A stretch of 64,000 nucleotides of DNA. Origin: Andreprevotia sp. IGB-42 (lineage in GTDB: Bacteria > Pseudomonadota > Gammaproteobacteria > Burkholderiales > Chitinibacteraceae). The notes below the pieces were generated by a model. It did no database searches. It had not been told where the DNA came from and was given only the letters and a program-made list of their open reading frames with translations. The stretch lies in the NCBI RefSeq assembly GCF_009848685.1, contig NZ_WXTX01000001.1:372001-436000 (forward strand). The letters are read 5' to 3'. Shown piece by piece: positions 21,648 through 29,586 of this stretch (the first letter of the stretch is position 1; every line of letters begins with the position of its first letter). A program made the position numbers and the translations under genes.

Positions 21648-22277
21648 GTGCCCAGAATCATCGCTGCATCGATATGCATATTGCTTGCCGCCCTGCTCAT
21701 CTATTCAGGAATCAATGCCTATGACAGGCTGACATGGTTGCTGGAAGTTACACCAGTCCTGATTGCCACGCCCATACTCGCATACACCTATCGCGGTTTT
21801 CCGCTGACACCCTTGTTGTACAGCCTGATTGCACTGCATGCGGTGGTACTGATTTTTGGTGGTATGGATACCTATGCCCGCGTGCCGCTGGGATTCTGGA
21901 TCCAGCATGTGTTCGATCTGTCACGCAACCCGTACGACAAGATCGGCCATTTCATGCAGGGCCTGGTGCCTGCGCTGGCCGCACGCGAAATCCTGTTGCG
22001 CCGTGGTTACCTGAGCAGCCGGGCGATGGCCGGCTTTCTATGCGTCTGCGTGGCCATGGCAATCAGCGCCTGCTACGAACTGGTTGAATGGTGGTCTGCA
22101 CTGGCGCTGGGCCAGGGTGCGGATGAATTTCTCGGCACACAGGGCGATCCGTGGGACACGCAATCGGACATGTTCATGGCACTGATTGGCGCAACGCTGG
22201 GCACGGTGGGACTAGCATGCTGGCACGACAGGCAAATTGCCCGGTTGGAAAAACCGATTGCTGCCGCAGTCCGTTGA
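21648..22277 (+). CDS. YjdF-like (DUF2238) integral membrane protein
   Basis: This 209-residue protein has six or so hydrophobic segments. It carries the family motif in NPYDKIGHFMQGLVPALAARE and in CYELVEWWSAL...QGDPWDTQSDMFMALIGA. The start is GTG at 21648, preceded by AGGA at 21638-21641; a nearby ATG at 21641 is out of frame. Function is unknown in the family; it is an inner-membrane protein with conserved His, Glu and Asp residues. Confidence 0.85.
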   Translation: MPRIIAASICILLAALLIYSGINAYDRLTWLLEVTPVLIATPILAYTYRGFPLTPLLYSLIALHAVVLIFGGMDTYARVPLGFWIQHVFDLSRNPYDKIGHFMQGLVPALAAREILLRRGYLSSRAMAGFLCVCVAMAISACYELVEWWSALALGQGADEFLGTQGDPWDTQSDMFMALIGATLGTVGLACWHDRQIARLEKPIAAAVR

Positions 22278-22387
22278 TTGGCCTGGGAGCCACCAGCAAC
22301 CCTGCACGCCGCCTGAAACGGTTCGGGTAGTCCCGGGGGCCGGCAGGCATCATGAGCGGCGGCAAACAGCGTTGCATCGCCCTGCGA

Positions 22388-22696
22388 TCACCCGGATGGA
22401 TTGCCGTCATCCACCCCGTAGCGCGCCGGCGTTTGCAGCTGCGCTGCGGCCTCTGCAGGCAACGCGTATGACAAGATGGTCTGTTCCCGCACCGGCAGCG
22501 CTTCGTTGATGGTTTCCACCGTCTGCAGCCGCTGCGGGGGCGATGCATGGCCCCAGTCGCGGCATACCCGGGCACGACGATCCTCGGGGCCCTCGTCTTC
22601 CGGGTACGATCTGGCCAGTACCGGCTTATCTTCACCGGGAACCTGCCTGATAGCGACAGTGGTACCAAGGTAGCGCAACAATTCGAGCGGGTTCAT
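22388..22696 (-). CDS. Small hypothetical protein
   Basis: This 102-residue frame has ordinary codon use and a soluble, charged composition (e.g. GEDKPVLARSYPEDEGPEDRR). No family is recognised. The ribosome binding site is weak. It could be a real small protein or a chance frame in a GC-rich spacer; no competing frame on the other strand is better. Confidence 0.4.
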   Translation of the reverse strand: MNPLELLRYLGTTVAIRQVPGEDKPVLARSYPEDEGPEDRRARVCRDWGHASPPQRLQTVETINEALPVREQTILSYALPAEAAAQLQTPARYGVDDGNPSG

Positions 22697-22809
22697 CGCA
22701 GCTAGGGCCTGCAGCAGTTACATTCACCGGGTGAGTATCGTGCATCTGCGGGCGTTCCGCGCTGCATTTTCTTGCCCAGCCCAGCCCCACAGCACAGGAA
22801 GCCCAGCAC

Positions 22810-23088
22810 ATGGCCCGGATTTACCAGTCTGCGACCCCCGGCGAAGCGCATTTGCGCGTTGCCATCGTGCCTGAGCGCGGCAGGGCTGACTTGCTGGTGC
22901 ATCGTGTTGCCAGCCAGGGGCTCGCACATGGCGACGCGCTCTGGTTCATTACCCGTGACAGGCAGATGGCCAGCGCATGGGTTTACTTCACCAGCCCGGG
23001 CATGGCCGATCTCAATATCTGTTTTGTCGACAACTACAGCGAAGCGGGCTGGCTGAAGGAAAGCCGCTACAAGGGGCGTTTCGGCTAG
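22810..23088 (+). CDS. DUF6150-family protein
   Basis: This 92-residue protein opens MARIYQS and ends with the repeated-strand signature MADLNICFVDNYSEAGWLKE, matching small DUF6150 proteins in which short beta repeats of the form ADLxIyFVdyxSeAGW recur. The earlier repeat (ADLLVHRVASQGLAHGDALWF) is partly degenerate. The function of the family is unknown. It converges with the SPOR gene. Confidence 0.75.
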   Translation: MARIYQSATPGEAHLRVAIVPERGRADLLVHRVASQGLAHGDALWFITRDRQMASAWVYFTSPGMADLNICFVDNYSEAGWLKESRYKGRFG

Positions 23089-23102
23089 CACCCGGCAATC
23101 AC

Positions 23103-23648
23103 TCAGGCTGGCGCGGCAGGCAGCAGGATCACCGGCAACGCCGTAGTACCATGCAGTAGCGTGTCGAGCAACGGTTGCGCCGCACGGGCTTCACCGACGC
23201 TGCCATATGGCCCCACCGCCAGAATGGCACTCTGCCCATCCCATTGGTCGACCACCATGATGACGCGCCAGGCCACATGCAATGGCGCCAGTAATGCTGC
23301 AGCCTGCTCGGCGCTGGCTGCATCCGCAAACCGTCCCACCTGCAATGCATACTGCCCCTTTGCGGGCAAATCTGGCGGCAACAGGATGGCCGAGGCCGCA
23401 ATAGCTTTGGCTGCGGGCCGGGCAGGCGCTGACGCGCTGGCGCTGGCAGCTTTACCGGCGCCTGCCCCTTTGCTGGCTGCAGCGCCCGAAGCAACGGCAA
23501 CAACGGATGCGGCCATCTTCGCCTGCCCGGTCAGCTGCGCAAGGTAGCCTGCCAGCCCGGTTTTGGCCGATGCAGGCATGGCAACGCCAAGCACGAGCAT
23601 CGATGCGCCAAACACCAGCACCAGCAAGATCAAGCCGAATTTCATCAA
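23103..23648 (-). CDS. SPOR-domain envelope protein
   Basis: This 181-residue protein has an N-terminal hydrophobic segment (about 4-28) that is a signal anchor or signal peptide. An Ala/Lys/Ser-rich linker (about 45-90) leads to a C-terminal SPOR domain (about 97-175, starting QYALQVGRFADAASAEQAAALL). SPOR domains bind denuded septal peptidoglycan, so an envelope or division role is likely. Confidence 0.75.
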   Translation of the reverse strand: MMKFGLILLVLVFGASMLVLGVAMPASAKTGLAGYLAQLTGQAKMAASVVAVASGAAASKGAGAGKAASASASAPARPAAKAIAASAILLPPDLPAKGQYALQVGRFADAASAEQAAALLAPLHVAWRVIMVVDQWDGQSAILAVGPYGSVGEARAAQPLLDTLLHGTTALPVILLPAAPA

Positions 23649-23931
23649 GACAACGACCCTCTCGTCAGCCCGAGCGCCCCGGCCACCAAACCGGAGCGGT
23701 CAATTGGGCCTGCCCGTATCCACATGGCATGCATACTAATATCGAATACCGGACAAAACCAGACCATGAAACTTCTGCGTGACTCTGTCAGCTAACCGCG
23801 CCATTCCCGCTAACGACCTGTGCATCTTTACGGAACGGCACAACAATGGCGTTGTTTATAAAGCGTTTTTTATTTACAAAAGTCGGGTGGACTTCTGAAA
23901 ACTGTAAACTATCCTCATTGAGTCGGATCAT

Positions 23932-23954
23932 GCTGACGTCGGCCCCACGTCAGC
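23932..23954. repeat. Inverted repeat in the leader of the sigma-54 activator
   Basis: GCTGACGT and ACGTCAGC form a perfect 8-bp inverted repeat with a 7-base spacer, 44 bases before the start of the activator. It could be an operator or an RNA hairpin. The stretch 23649-23931 is AT-rich (runs of T/A at 23855-23880) and presumably carries the promoter. Confidence 0.45.
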
Positions 23955-23997
23955 CCATGATAATCAACGTAAAAATGTGTCATCGGTAGGTAAGCGA

Positions 23998-24978
23998 ATG
24001 GACAAGTTTTCCCAACTGAACCTGATCGGTTCCTCGCATTCTTTCCTGCAAGTGCTCAAGCAGATTCAGAAGATCGCCAAGGTTGACGTTTCGGCGTTCG
24101 TGATGGGGGAAACAGGCACCGGCAAGGAGCTTGCCGTGCGTGCCATCCACTATCTGGGCCAACGACATGAGAAACCGTTTGTGCCGGTCAACTGTGGCGC
24201 GCTACCGGAAACCCTGATCGAAAGCGAGCTGTTCGGCCACGAGCGCGGCGCCTTCACCGATGCCAAGGCGCCCTATCGCGGCCTGATTGCCGAGGCCGAA
24301 GGCGGCACGCTGTTCCTGGATGAAATCGATTCGCTCGGGCCCAAGGCGCAGTCAGCGCTGCTGCGCTTCCTGCAGGATGGCAGCTACCGGCGCGTTGGCG
24401 CCAGTGTGCAGCGTCATGCCGATGTCCGCATCATCGTCGCCAGCAACGTGAAGATGGAAACGCTGCTCGAATCGCGCACCTTCCGCCGCGATTTGCTGTA
24501 CCGGCTCAATATCCTCACCCTGCATATCCCTCCGCTGCGCCAGCGTGGCCAGGATGCGGCAGAGCTTGCCCATGTGTTCCTCGACCGTTTGCGCCATCAA
24601 TACCGGATGCCGGACAAACAGCTGCACCCCGATGCCATGCAATTCATTGCCAGCCACCCCTGGCCGGGCAACGTGCGTGAACTGGAAAACATGCTGCATC
24701 GCGAGTTTTTGATGTCCGATGATGAATACGTGCGTCTCGGGCCGCCACAGCATGGGATACCTGAAGTTGTACCTGTCGCCCCCGGCAGCGGATTACCGGT
24801 GGCGCTGAAAGTGGCCAAGGCAGAGGCCATTGCGCGTTTCGAGCAGAATTACGTGCGCGAGCTGCTGGAGCGTGCGAACGGCAACCTCACCCATGCGGCG
24901 CAAATGGCCGGGCAAGATCGCAGCGCCTTCGGCAAGCTGGTGCGCAAGCACCGGCTGAGCCATGACAAATCGAGCTGA
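23998..24978 (+). CDS. Sigma-54-dependent transcriptional activator (AAA+ only)
   Basis: This 326-residue enhancer-binding protein has no N-terminal receiver or sensor domain. The AAA+ domain fills residues 8-235: Walker A GETGTGKE (37-44), Walker B GGTLFLDEID (102-111) and arginine-finger region FRRDLLYRLN. The sigma-54 contact loop reads GAFTDA (84-89) rather than GAFTGA. A Fis-type helix-turn-helix is at the C-terminus (ERANGNLTHAAQMAGQDRSAFGKLVRKH). The start is taken at 23998; a GTG eight codons earlier lacks a binding site. With no sensor domain it may be controlled by its level or by a partner. It lies 0.7 kb upstream of the sigma-54-type promoter of the type VI operon and is its likely activator. 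Confidence 0.9.
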   Translation: MDKFSQLNLIGSSHSFLQVLKQIQKIAKVDVSAFVMGETGTGKELAVRAIHYLGQRHEKPFVPVNCGALPETLIESELFGHERGAFTDAKAPYRGLIAEAEGGTLFLDEIDSLGPKAQSALLRFLQDGSYRRVGASVQRHADVRIIVASNVKMETLLESRTFRRDLLYRLNILTLHIPPLRQRGQDAAELAHVFLDRLRHQYRMPDKQLHPDAMQFIASHPWPGNVRELENMLHREFLMSDDEYVRLGPPQHGIPEVVPVAPGSGLPVALKVAKAEAIARFEQNYVRELLERANGNLTHAAQMAGQDRSAFGKLVRKHRLSHDKSS

Positions 24979-25095
24979 TCGCCTACAGCGCCATTGGGCG
25001 AAACAGCGATAGCGTACATGCAGAAAGTTGGCCATATTCAGATGACATGGCTGGCCTGACAGCTCCGATACATCCGGCAATCCCAGACCTACTGC

Positions 25096-25329
25096 ATGGA
25101 AAAACAACTCGTTACCCATACCGCCGCACTGATCCAGCGCTATATCGCCAGCCGCCCCGATGCTGCGGATACCATAGAGGGCATCCATCTATGGTGGATA
25201 GACTGGCCGCAATCGCCAGAGCAACCGGCGGTCACCCTTGCCGCGCTGGAACAGCTGGAAGCTGCCGACCTCATGGAACGCGTGCAGATCGGCGGCCGCG
25301 AGCTGTGGCGCGCCAAGCGGAGCCGCTAG
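25096..25329 (+). CDS. Small winged-helix-like protein
   Basis: This 77-residue protein looks like a compact winged helix-turn-helix: helix 1 (LIQRYIASRPDAADTIEG), helix 2 with the conserved-looking IHLWWIDWP, a recognition-type helix (VTLAALEQLEAADLMERV) and a basic wing ending (GGRELWRAKRSR). Similar small proteins occur beside sigma-54 activators and regulators in betaproteobacteria, as far as I recall. It lies 117 bases after the activator gene and may modulate it. There is no experimental basis in the sequence. Confidence 0.65.
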   Translation: MEKQLVTHTAALIQRYIASRPDAADTIEGIHLWWIDWPQSPEQPAVTLAALEQLEAADLMERVQIGGRELWRAKRSR

Positions 25330-25337
25330 CGGATTCT

Positions 25338-25434
25338 GCCTTTCTAGCCTTCCGCCTTTCTAGCCTTTCTGCCTTTCTGCCTTTCTGCCTTTCTGCCTTT
25401 CTGCCTTTCTGCCTTTCTGCCTTTCTGCCTTTCC
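25338..25434. repeat. Octanucleotide tandem repeat (GCCTTTCT)n
   Basis: Eight perfect tandem copies of GCCTTTCT run from 25363 to 25426. Imperfect 7-9 base versions flank them (25338-25362) and a final GCCTTTCC follows (25427-25434). One strand is pure pyrimidine-rich with a G every 8 bases. It lies just past the winged-helix gene and about 220 bases before the sigma-54-type promoter of the type VI operon. Repeats of this kind change length by slippage. Confidence 0.92.
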
Positions 25435-25623
25435 GCCTGCCGCACATCCCCCAACCTCAGCGCCCTTTGTTCTGCTTGCGTGCCTTTTGCTCACCTGCCT
25501 TGAAATCCGCGTTGGCCCGCTCCCATTCCGGGTCAAATCCGACCCTGCCGGGAAAAAAACTCCACCCTTCATACGCAGCGATCACGTCCTTCCGTCCATA
25601 CATAATTTAAAAATACCTATAAA

Positions 25624-25636
25624 AATCAATTAATTG
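25624..25636 (+). promoter_or_regulatory. Candidate IHF binding site
   Basis: AATCAATTAATTG matches the IHF consensus WATCAANNNNTTR at every defined base. It lies in an AT-rich patch, 16 bases upstream of the sigma-54-type promoter, the usual place for a bend that brings an activator to the polymerase. Confidence 0.6.
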
Positions 25637-25652
25637 AAATCAAATATCACGC

Positions 25653-25668
25653 TGGCATGAATATTGAT
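25653..25668 (+). promoter_or_regulatory. Sigma-54 (-24/-12) promoter of the type VI operon
   Basis: TGGCATGAATATTGAT matches TGGCAYGNNNNTTGCW except that the -12 GC is GA. It is oriented toward tssBC, whose start is about 180 bases on. A sigma-54 activator gene lies upstream and a consensus IHF site precedes it. Together these make sigma-54 control likely, though the weak -12 element could reduce activity. Confidence 0.6.
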
Positions 25669-25683
25669 TAGAGGTTATCCCGA

Positions 25684-25726
25684 TGACTCCACCTTTTGGC
25701 CCAGGCCGCACTGCAACGTGGAGTCA
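25684..25726 (+). other. Stem-loop in the type VI operon leader
   Basis: TGACTCCAC and GTGGAGTCA are perfect 9-base complements 25 bases apart, in the untranslated leader between the promoter and tssBC. It may be an RNA structure or an operator. The rest of the leader to 25848 holds no supported gene. Confidence 0.45.
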
Positions 25727-25848
25727 GTGAGTGGCTAGCCCGATCCACAGCATCCCGTGCTGCCTGGAAAGTGGTTCCGCGTGAGATGTGTGGCGGTGAC
25801 GTGCGCAAATCGCGCAGGCCCCCATTCTGGTCATGGAGCGATGAATAG

Positions 25849-28404
25849 ATGAATTTGACGAACGACGACAAGGTTCAACAGAAGCTGACCCGGGTACGCC
25901 CACCCAGGGTCAAGATCACCTATGACGTGGAAACGGGGGGCGCAATCCAGCAAGTCGAAATCCCGTTCATCGTCGGTATTTTCGCCAACTTGTCGGGCGA
26001 TACCCCCATCGGGACCGCTGTCCCGCCCAGCACCAGCAGCATCACTGCGGGCGTCAGCAGCCCGGGCGCAGCGCTGCGCCCGCTGGCCGCGTACAAGAAC
26101 CGCGATATGGTGGAAATCGACCGCGACAGCTTCAATACGGTGCTGAGCAACTCGTCGGCCAGCGTTGCGCTCAGCAATGTCCCGAATACCATCGATGTGC
26201 TGCATACCGCCTTGAGCGTTTCACCGGCCGCCAGCGGTTTGCCTCCGGAAGAAACCCTTTCGGGCACGCTGCCGTTCACCAGTTTCGATGATTTCCTGCC
26301 CGGCAACGTGGTCGCCAACATCCCCAAGCTCAGCGAATACGCCAAGGCACGCGCCAGCATCCGCGAACTGCAGTCCAAGGCAGATGCGGATGAAGATCTG
26401 GCGCAACTGCTGGATGCCGTCGTGCTGTTCAACAACACGGCGACATTACGCAAATCCGTCACCGCCCAATTGCCGCAGGCCGGTCTGAAAGACACGTTGG
26501 GTACGCAGGCATCGGCCTGGGGCAGCACAGCCAGCAGCAAAAAGGGCAACGCCACCGTTTCCGCCGCGGTGCGGGCCTCGGGCCAGGTCAGCGTTCCGGT
26601 GACTGGCAGCTTTGCGGTTTCGGGTACTGGCGTGGTCAACGTCAACGGCACTGTCAGCTTTACCGTTTCCGGCACTGCCAATGGCAAGCTCACCGGTACC
26701 GTATCAGGTTCCGGCATCGTCAATGGCAGCGGCAACATCACACTGCACGGCACTGCCAACGGCACGCTGACGGCAGCCGGCTCCGGCGCGGTGAACGAGG
26801 TGCTTACCGGCCAAGCTGCGGTCACCGCCACGCTCATCACCCGCGTCACCCCCTCCACCGATACCGGCAGCCTGCCGACTTCCGGCACCATCTCTGCGCA
26901 GTTGCTCGGCCAGTTGACCGGCGCACCGCCCGCCAGCGGCACCGATCAGACGGCCTTTGTGCAGCAGGTAGCCGCAGCGAGCACCCTGCTGGGCTACTTC
27001 AGCCAGCAGGTGCTGGCGCAACCGGCCAATGGCGCTGTGTCGCTGCGGGCCACGCAACTGATCGACCAGCGCGTGGCGGCTATCGACGCCGCACTCAGCA
27101 CCCAGGTTTCCGCCATCCTGCACAGCCCGAATTTCCAGGCGATCGAAGCCACCTGGCGTGGCCTGCAGGGGCTGGTATCCACGTCCGAAACCGGCCGGAT
27201 GCTCAAGCTGCGCGTGTTCAACGCCACCAAGCAAGACCTGATCGACGATCTGGATCAAGCGGTGGAGTTCGACCAGAGCAAGCTGTTCAAGATGATTTAC
27301 GAAGCGGAATACGGCACCTACGGTGGCTTCCCGTACAGCCTGCTGATGGGCGATTACGAATTCGGCAGCGGTGACGCCGATATCGATCTGCTGAGCAAGC
27401 TGACCCAGGTTGCAGCCGCCGCACACGCGCCGTTGATTTCCGCCGCATCGCCGCAGTTGTTCGGCCTGAGCGATTTCAGCAAGCTGGCCAACCCGCGTGA
27501 TCTGTCGCAAATCTTCGAAGGCATCAGTTGGTCCAACTGGAACGCCTTCCGCGATACCGAAGATTCGCGCTACGTCACGCTGGTGTTGCCGCACATGCTG
27601 CTGCGCCAGCCCTACGACTACCGGCTGGCCGACGTGAAAGGCTTCAAGTTCGTTGAAGACATCACCGACAGCACCAGCACGCCACTGGACGCCACCATCA
27701 ATAATCCGGGCGAGCCGCAGACGGCCATCCGGCCCACCAACAAGAAATTCCTGTGGGGCAATGCGGCTTATGCGCTTACCGGCCGCATCACCAATGCCTT
27801 TGCACTGTATCGCTGGACGGCAGCGATCCGCGGCGAGGAAGGCGGTGGCCTGGTCGATGGCTTGCCGCTGTACATCTATCCGTCCGAGCTGGGCGCACCG
27901 GTAGCACTATGCCCGACCGAGGTATCGATCACCGACCGGCGCGAGAAAGAGCTGAACGATCTGGGATTCGTTGCACTGTGCCATTGCAAGAACACCTCGC
28001 ACGCGGTGTTTTTCGGCGGCCAGACCGTCAACCTGCCCAAGCGCTACGTGAGCGATTCGGCCAACGCCAATGCGCAGACCTCGGCCATGTTGCCGTACAT
28101 GCTCGCCGCCTCGCGCTTCGCGCATTACATCAAGGTGATGATGCGCAAGAAGATCGGCAGCTTCCTCACGCGCGGCAACATCGAGTCGTACATCAACACC
28201 TGGATCGCCCAGTACGTTCTGCTCGACGACAACGCCAGCCAGGACGTGAAGGCGAACTACCCGTTGCGTGCCGCCGAAGTGATCGTGACCGAGGTACCGG
28301 GCGAGATCGGCTCCTATAACGCCACGCTGTTCATCAAGCCCCACTTCCAGCTCGAGGACCTGCGCGCCTCGATCCGTCTGGTGGCGGATTTGCCGAAGGT
28401 ATAA
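25849..28404 (+). CDS. Type VI sheath TssB-TssC natural fusion
   Basis: This 851-residue single frame contains both subunits of the contractile sheath, normally separate genes. Residues about 1-210 match TssB/VipA (opening RVRPPRVKITYDVETGGAI, IPFIVGIFANLSG; later helix ARASIRELQSKADADEDLAQLLD). Residues about 216-350 are a low-complexity Gly/Ser/Thr/Val/Asn linker with repeats such as SGTANG, SGSGIVNGSG and GTANGTL. Residues about 365-851 match TssC/VipB (QFQAIEATWRGL-type motif, YGGFPYSLLMGDYEF, KKFLWGNAAYAL, MRKKIGSFLTRGNIESYIN, PHFQLEDLRASIRLVADLPK). There is no frameshift or internal stop. It is the first gene of the operon, under the sigma-54-type promoter. In the assembled sheath TssB and TssC alternate one-to-one, which a fusion would enforce. 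Confidence 0.92.
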   Translation: MNLTNDDKVQQKLTRVRPPRVKITYDVETGGAIQQVEIPFIVGIFANLSGDTPIGTAVPPSTSSITAGVSSPGAALRPLAAYKNRDMVEIDRDSFNTVLSNSSASVALSNVPNTIDVLHTALSVSPAASGLPPEETLSGTLPFTSFDDFLPGNVVANIPKLSEYAKARASIRELQSKADADEDLAQLLDAVVLFNNTATLRKSVTAQLPQAGLKDTLGTQASAWGSTASSKKGNATVSAAVRASGQVSVPVTGSFAVSGTGVVNVNGTVSFTVSGTANGKLTGTVSGSGIVNGSGNITLHGTANGTLTAAGSGAVNEVLTGQAAVTATLITRVTPSTDTGSLPTSGTISAQLLGQLTGAPPASGTDQTAFVQQVAAASTLLGYFSQQVLAQPANGAVSLRATQLIDQRVAAIDAALSTQVSAILHSPNFQAIEATWRGLQGLVSTSETGRMLKLRVFNATKQDLIDDLDQAVEFDQSKLFKMIYEAEYGTYGGFPYSLLMGDYEFGSGDADIDLLSKLTQVAAAAHAPLISAASPQLFGLSDFSKLANPRDLSQIFEGISWSNWNAFRDTEDSRYVTLVLPHMLLRQPYDYRLADVKGFKFVEDITDSTSTPLDATINNPGEPQTAIRPTNKKFLWGNAAYALTGRITNAFALYRWTAAIRGEEGGGLVDGLPLYIYPSELGAPVALCPTEVSITDRREKELNDLGFVALCHCKNTSHAVFFGGQTVNLPKRYVSDSANANAQTSAMLPYMLAASRFAHYIKVMMRKKIGSFLTRGNIESYINTWIAQYVLLDDNASQDVKANYPLRAAEVIVTEVPGEIGSYNATLFIKPHFQLEDLRASIRLVADLPKV

Positions 28405-28508
28405 CGCGTATCGCTTGTGGACCCGCCAGCTTGCTGCGCCGCTGAAACGATCATGCGGCGCAGCCGGCAGGCTTGCTCCAGCATCCCTATCCAATACAAG
28501 GAAGCATC

Positions 28509-29075
28509 ATGGATCTGATCCTGTTACAACCGGGTAACCCGGAAATCTTCGGCGGCGCAAACAGCTGGACCAATGGCGGCAGCCTGATCGACAACACCTG
28601 GCGCGATAGCGTTCTCAACCTCGGGCAATGTATCGAGCTGGTGTCCATCCACCACGGCATGAAGCAGCAGGTCACCACCGACGTCAGCAACTCCGCGCGT
28701 ACATCCGGCCGGCCGGTGATCACCGAATTCACCTGCGTGAAGTACGTCGACAAGACCTCGGTGAAGTTTTACGAGTATTGCCTGCGTGCCGAGCCGCTGG
28801 GCAAGGACAAGGGCAACCCCACCAAGATCTACATCGCGCGCAACTCGGGCGACAAGACCGCCAACATCATGACCATCGCGTTGCGCGACGCCATCATCAG
28901 CGAGGTGCAGTTCCAGTCGCACCCCAACGACATGCCCACCGAGCAATTCAAGCTCAGCTTCACCGAGGTGGTGTGGACCTACACCGTCCAGCTGGCCGAT
29001 ACCGGCACTGCAGGCAACCTCTCTGCCGGCTGGAGCGTGGCACGCAACCGCCCGATCGGGCAGTTTACCGATTGA
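28509..29075 (+). CDS. hcp: Type VI tube protein Hcp (TssD)
   Basis: This 188-residue protein should form the hexameric rings that stack into the inner tube. Family features include the central EFTCVKYVDKTSVKFYEYCLRAEPLG and the C-terminal SFTEVVWTYTVQL. The start at 28509 follows CAAGGAAGC; an in-frame ATG 12 codons earlier has no such site. It lies 104 bases after tssBC and before tssE. Confidence 0.95.
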   Translation: MDLILLQPGNPEIFGGANSWTNGGSLIDNTWRDSVLNLGQCIELVSIHHGMKQQVTTDVSNSARTSGRPVITEFTCVKYVDKTSVKFYEYCLRAEPLGKDKGNPTKIYIARNSGDKTANIMTIALRDAIISEVQFQSHPNDMPTEQFKLSFTEVVWTYTVQLADTGTAGNLSAGWSVARNRPIGQFTD

Positions 29076-29169
29076 TCATCGCCCGCCCTCTCCCGGGTAC
29101 GGGAGGGGGCATTGCACAGGCCGCTCCCGGCATCGGGCAGGCCCGCACAGACCATACAGGGGAATCGTC

Positions 29170-29586
29170 ATGCATTTTCTGCTGGAACGCCTGGCCAGCA
29201 GTCCGCAAGGGCTGCGCCCCCTTGCCATGCAGGGGGATGAAGAAGAAGCCTTGGGCAATATCGAGGCGCTGATCGTGGCGCAGATCGAGCGCATCGTCGC
29301 CAACCGGCCGCGCGCCAAGGATGACGCCACGCTGCTGTATGCGTTCGGCATGCCCAGTGTGGTGGAGCTGGCGAAGTACAACGGCGACGAGCTTGCCAGC
29401 TATGCACAGCGGCTGGAAAACATGATCCGCAATACCGAACCACGGCTGGAAAACCCGCGCGTGCGCGTGGTGCCCGGCGCCAGCGAATGGCTGGGCAAGG
29501 AGCTGTTGATCAGCGGTGACGTGCGCATCGCCCGCAACCTGCATCCGTTCACCTTTACCGTTCAGCAAGATGGCGCAGCAGCATGA
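29170..29586 (+). CDS. tssE: Type VI baseplate protein TssE
   Basis: This 138-residue gp25-like baseplate component nucleates the sheath. It shows the family pattern: a helical N-terminus (HFLLERLASS), then the fixed-order segment YAFGMPSVVEL, and a beta-rich C-terminus. It overlaps tssF by four bases (ATGA). Confidence 0.92.
   Translation: MHFLLERLASSPQGLRPLAMQGDEEEALGNIEALIVAQIERIVANRPRAKDDATLLYAFGMPSVVELAKYNGDELASYAQRLENMIRNTEPRLENPRVRVVPGASEWLGKELLISGDVRIARNLHPFTFTVQQDGAAA

Noticed and set aside
25338-25434. Possible CRISPR array
   Set aside because: Units are 8 bases with no spacers, so this is a microsatellite.
25360-25572. Minus-strand frame with AERQKGRK repeats
   Set aside because: The repeats are only the translation of the 8-base tandem repeat; there is no binding site or conserved flank.
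26480-26900. TssB-TssC fusion as a sequencing error or frameshift
   Set aside because: The two halves share one frame through about 130 in-frame linker codons with normal codon bias; a simple indel at a gene boundary would not create this.
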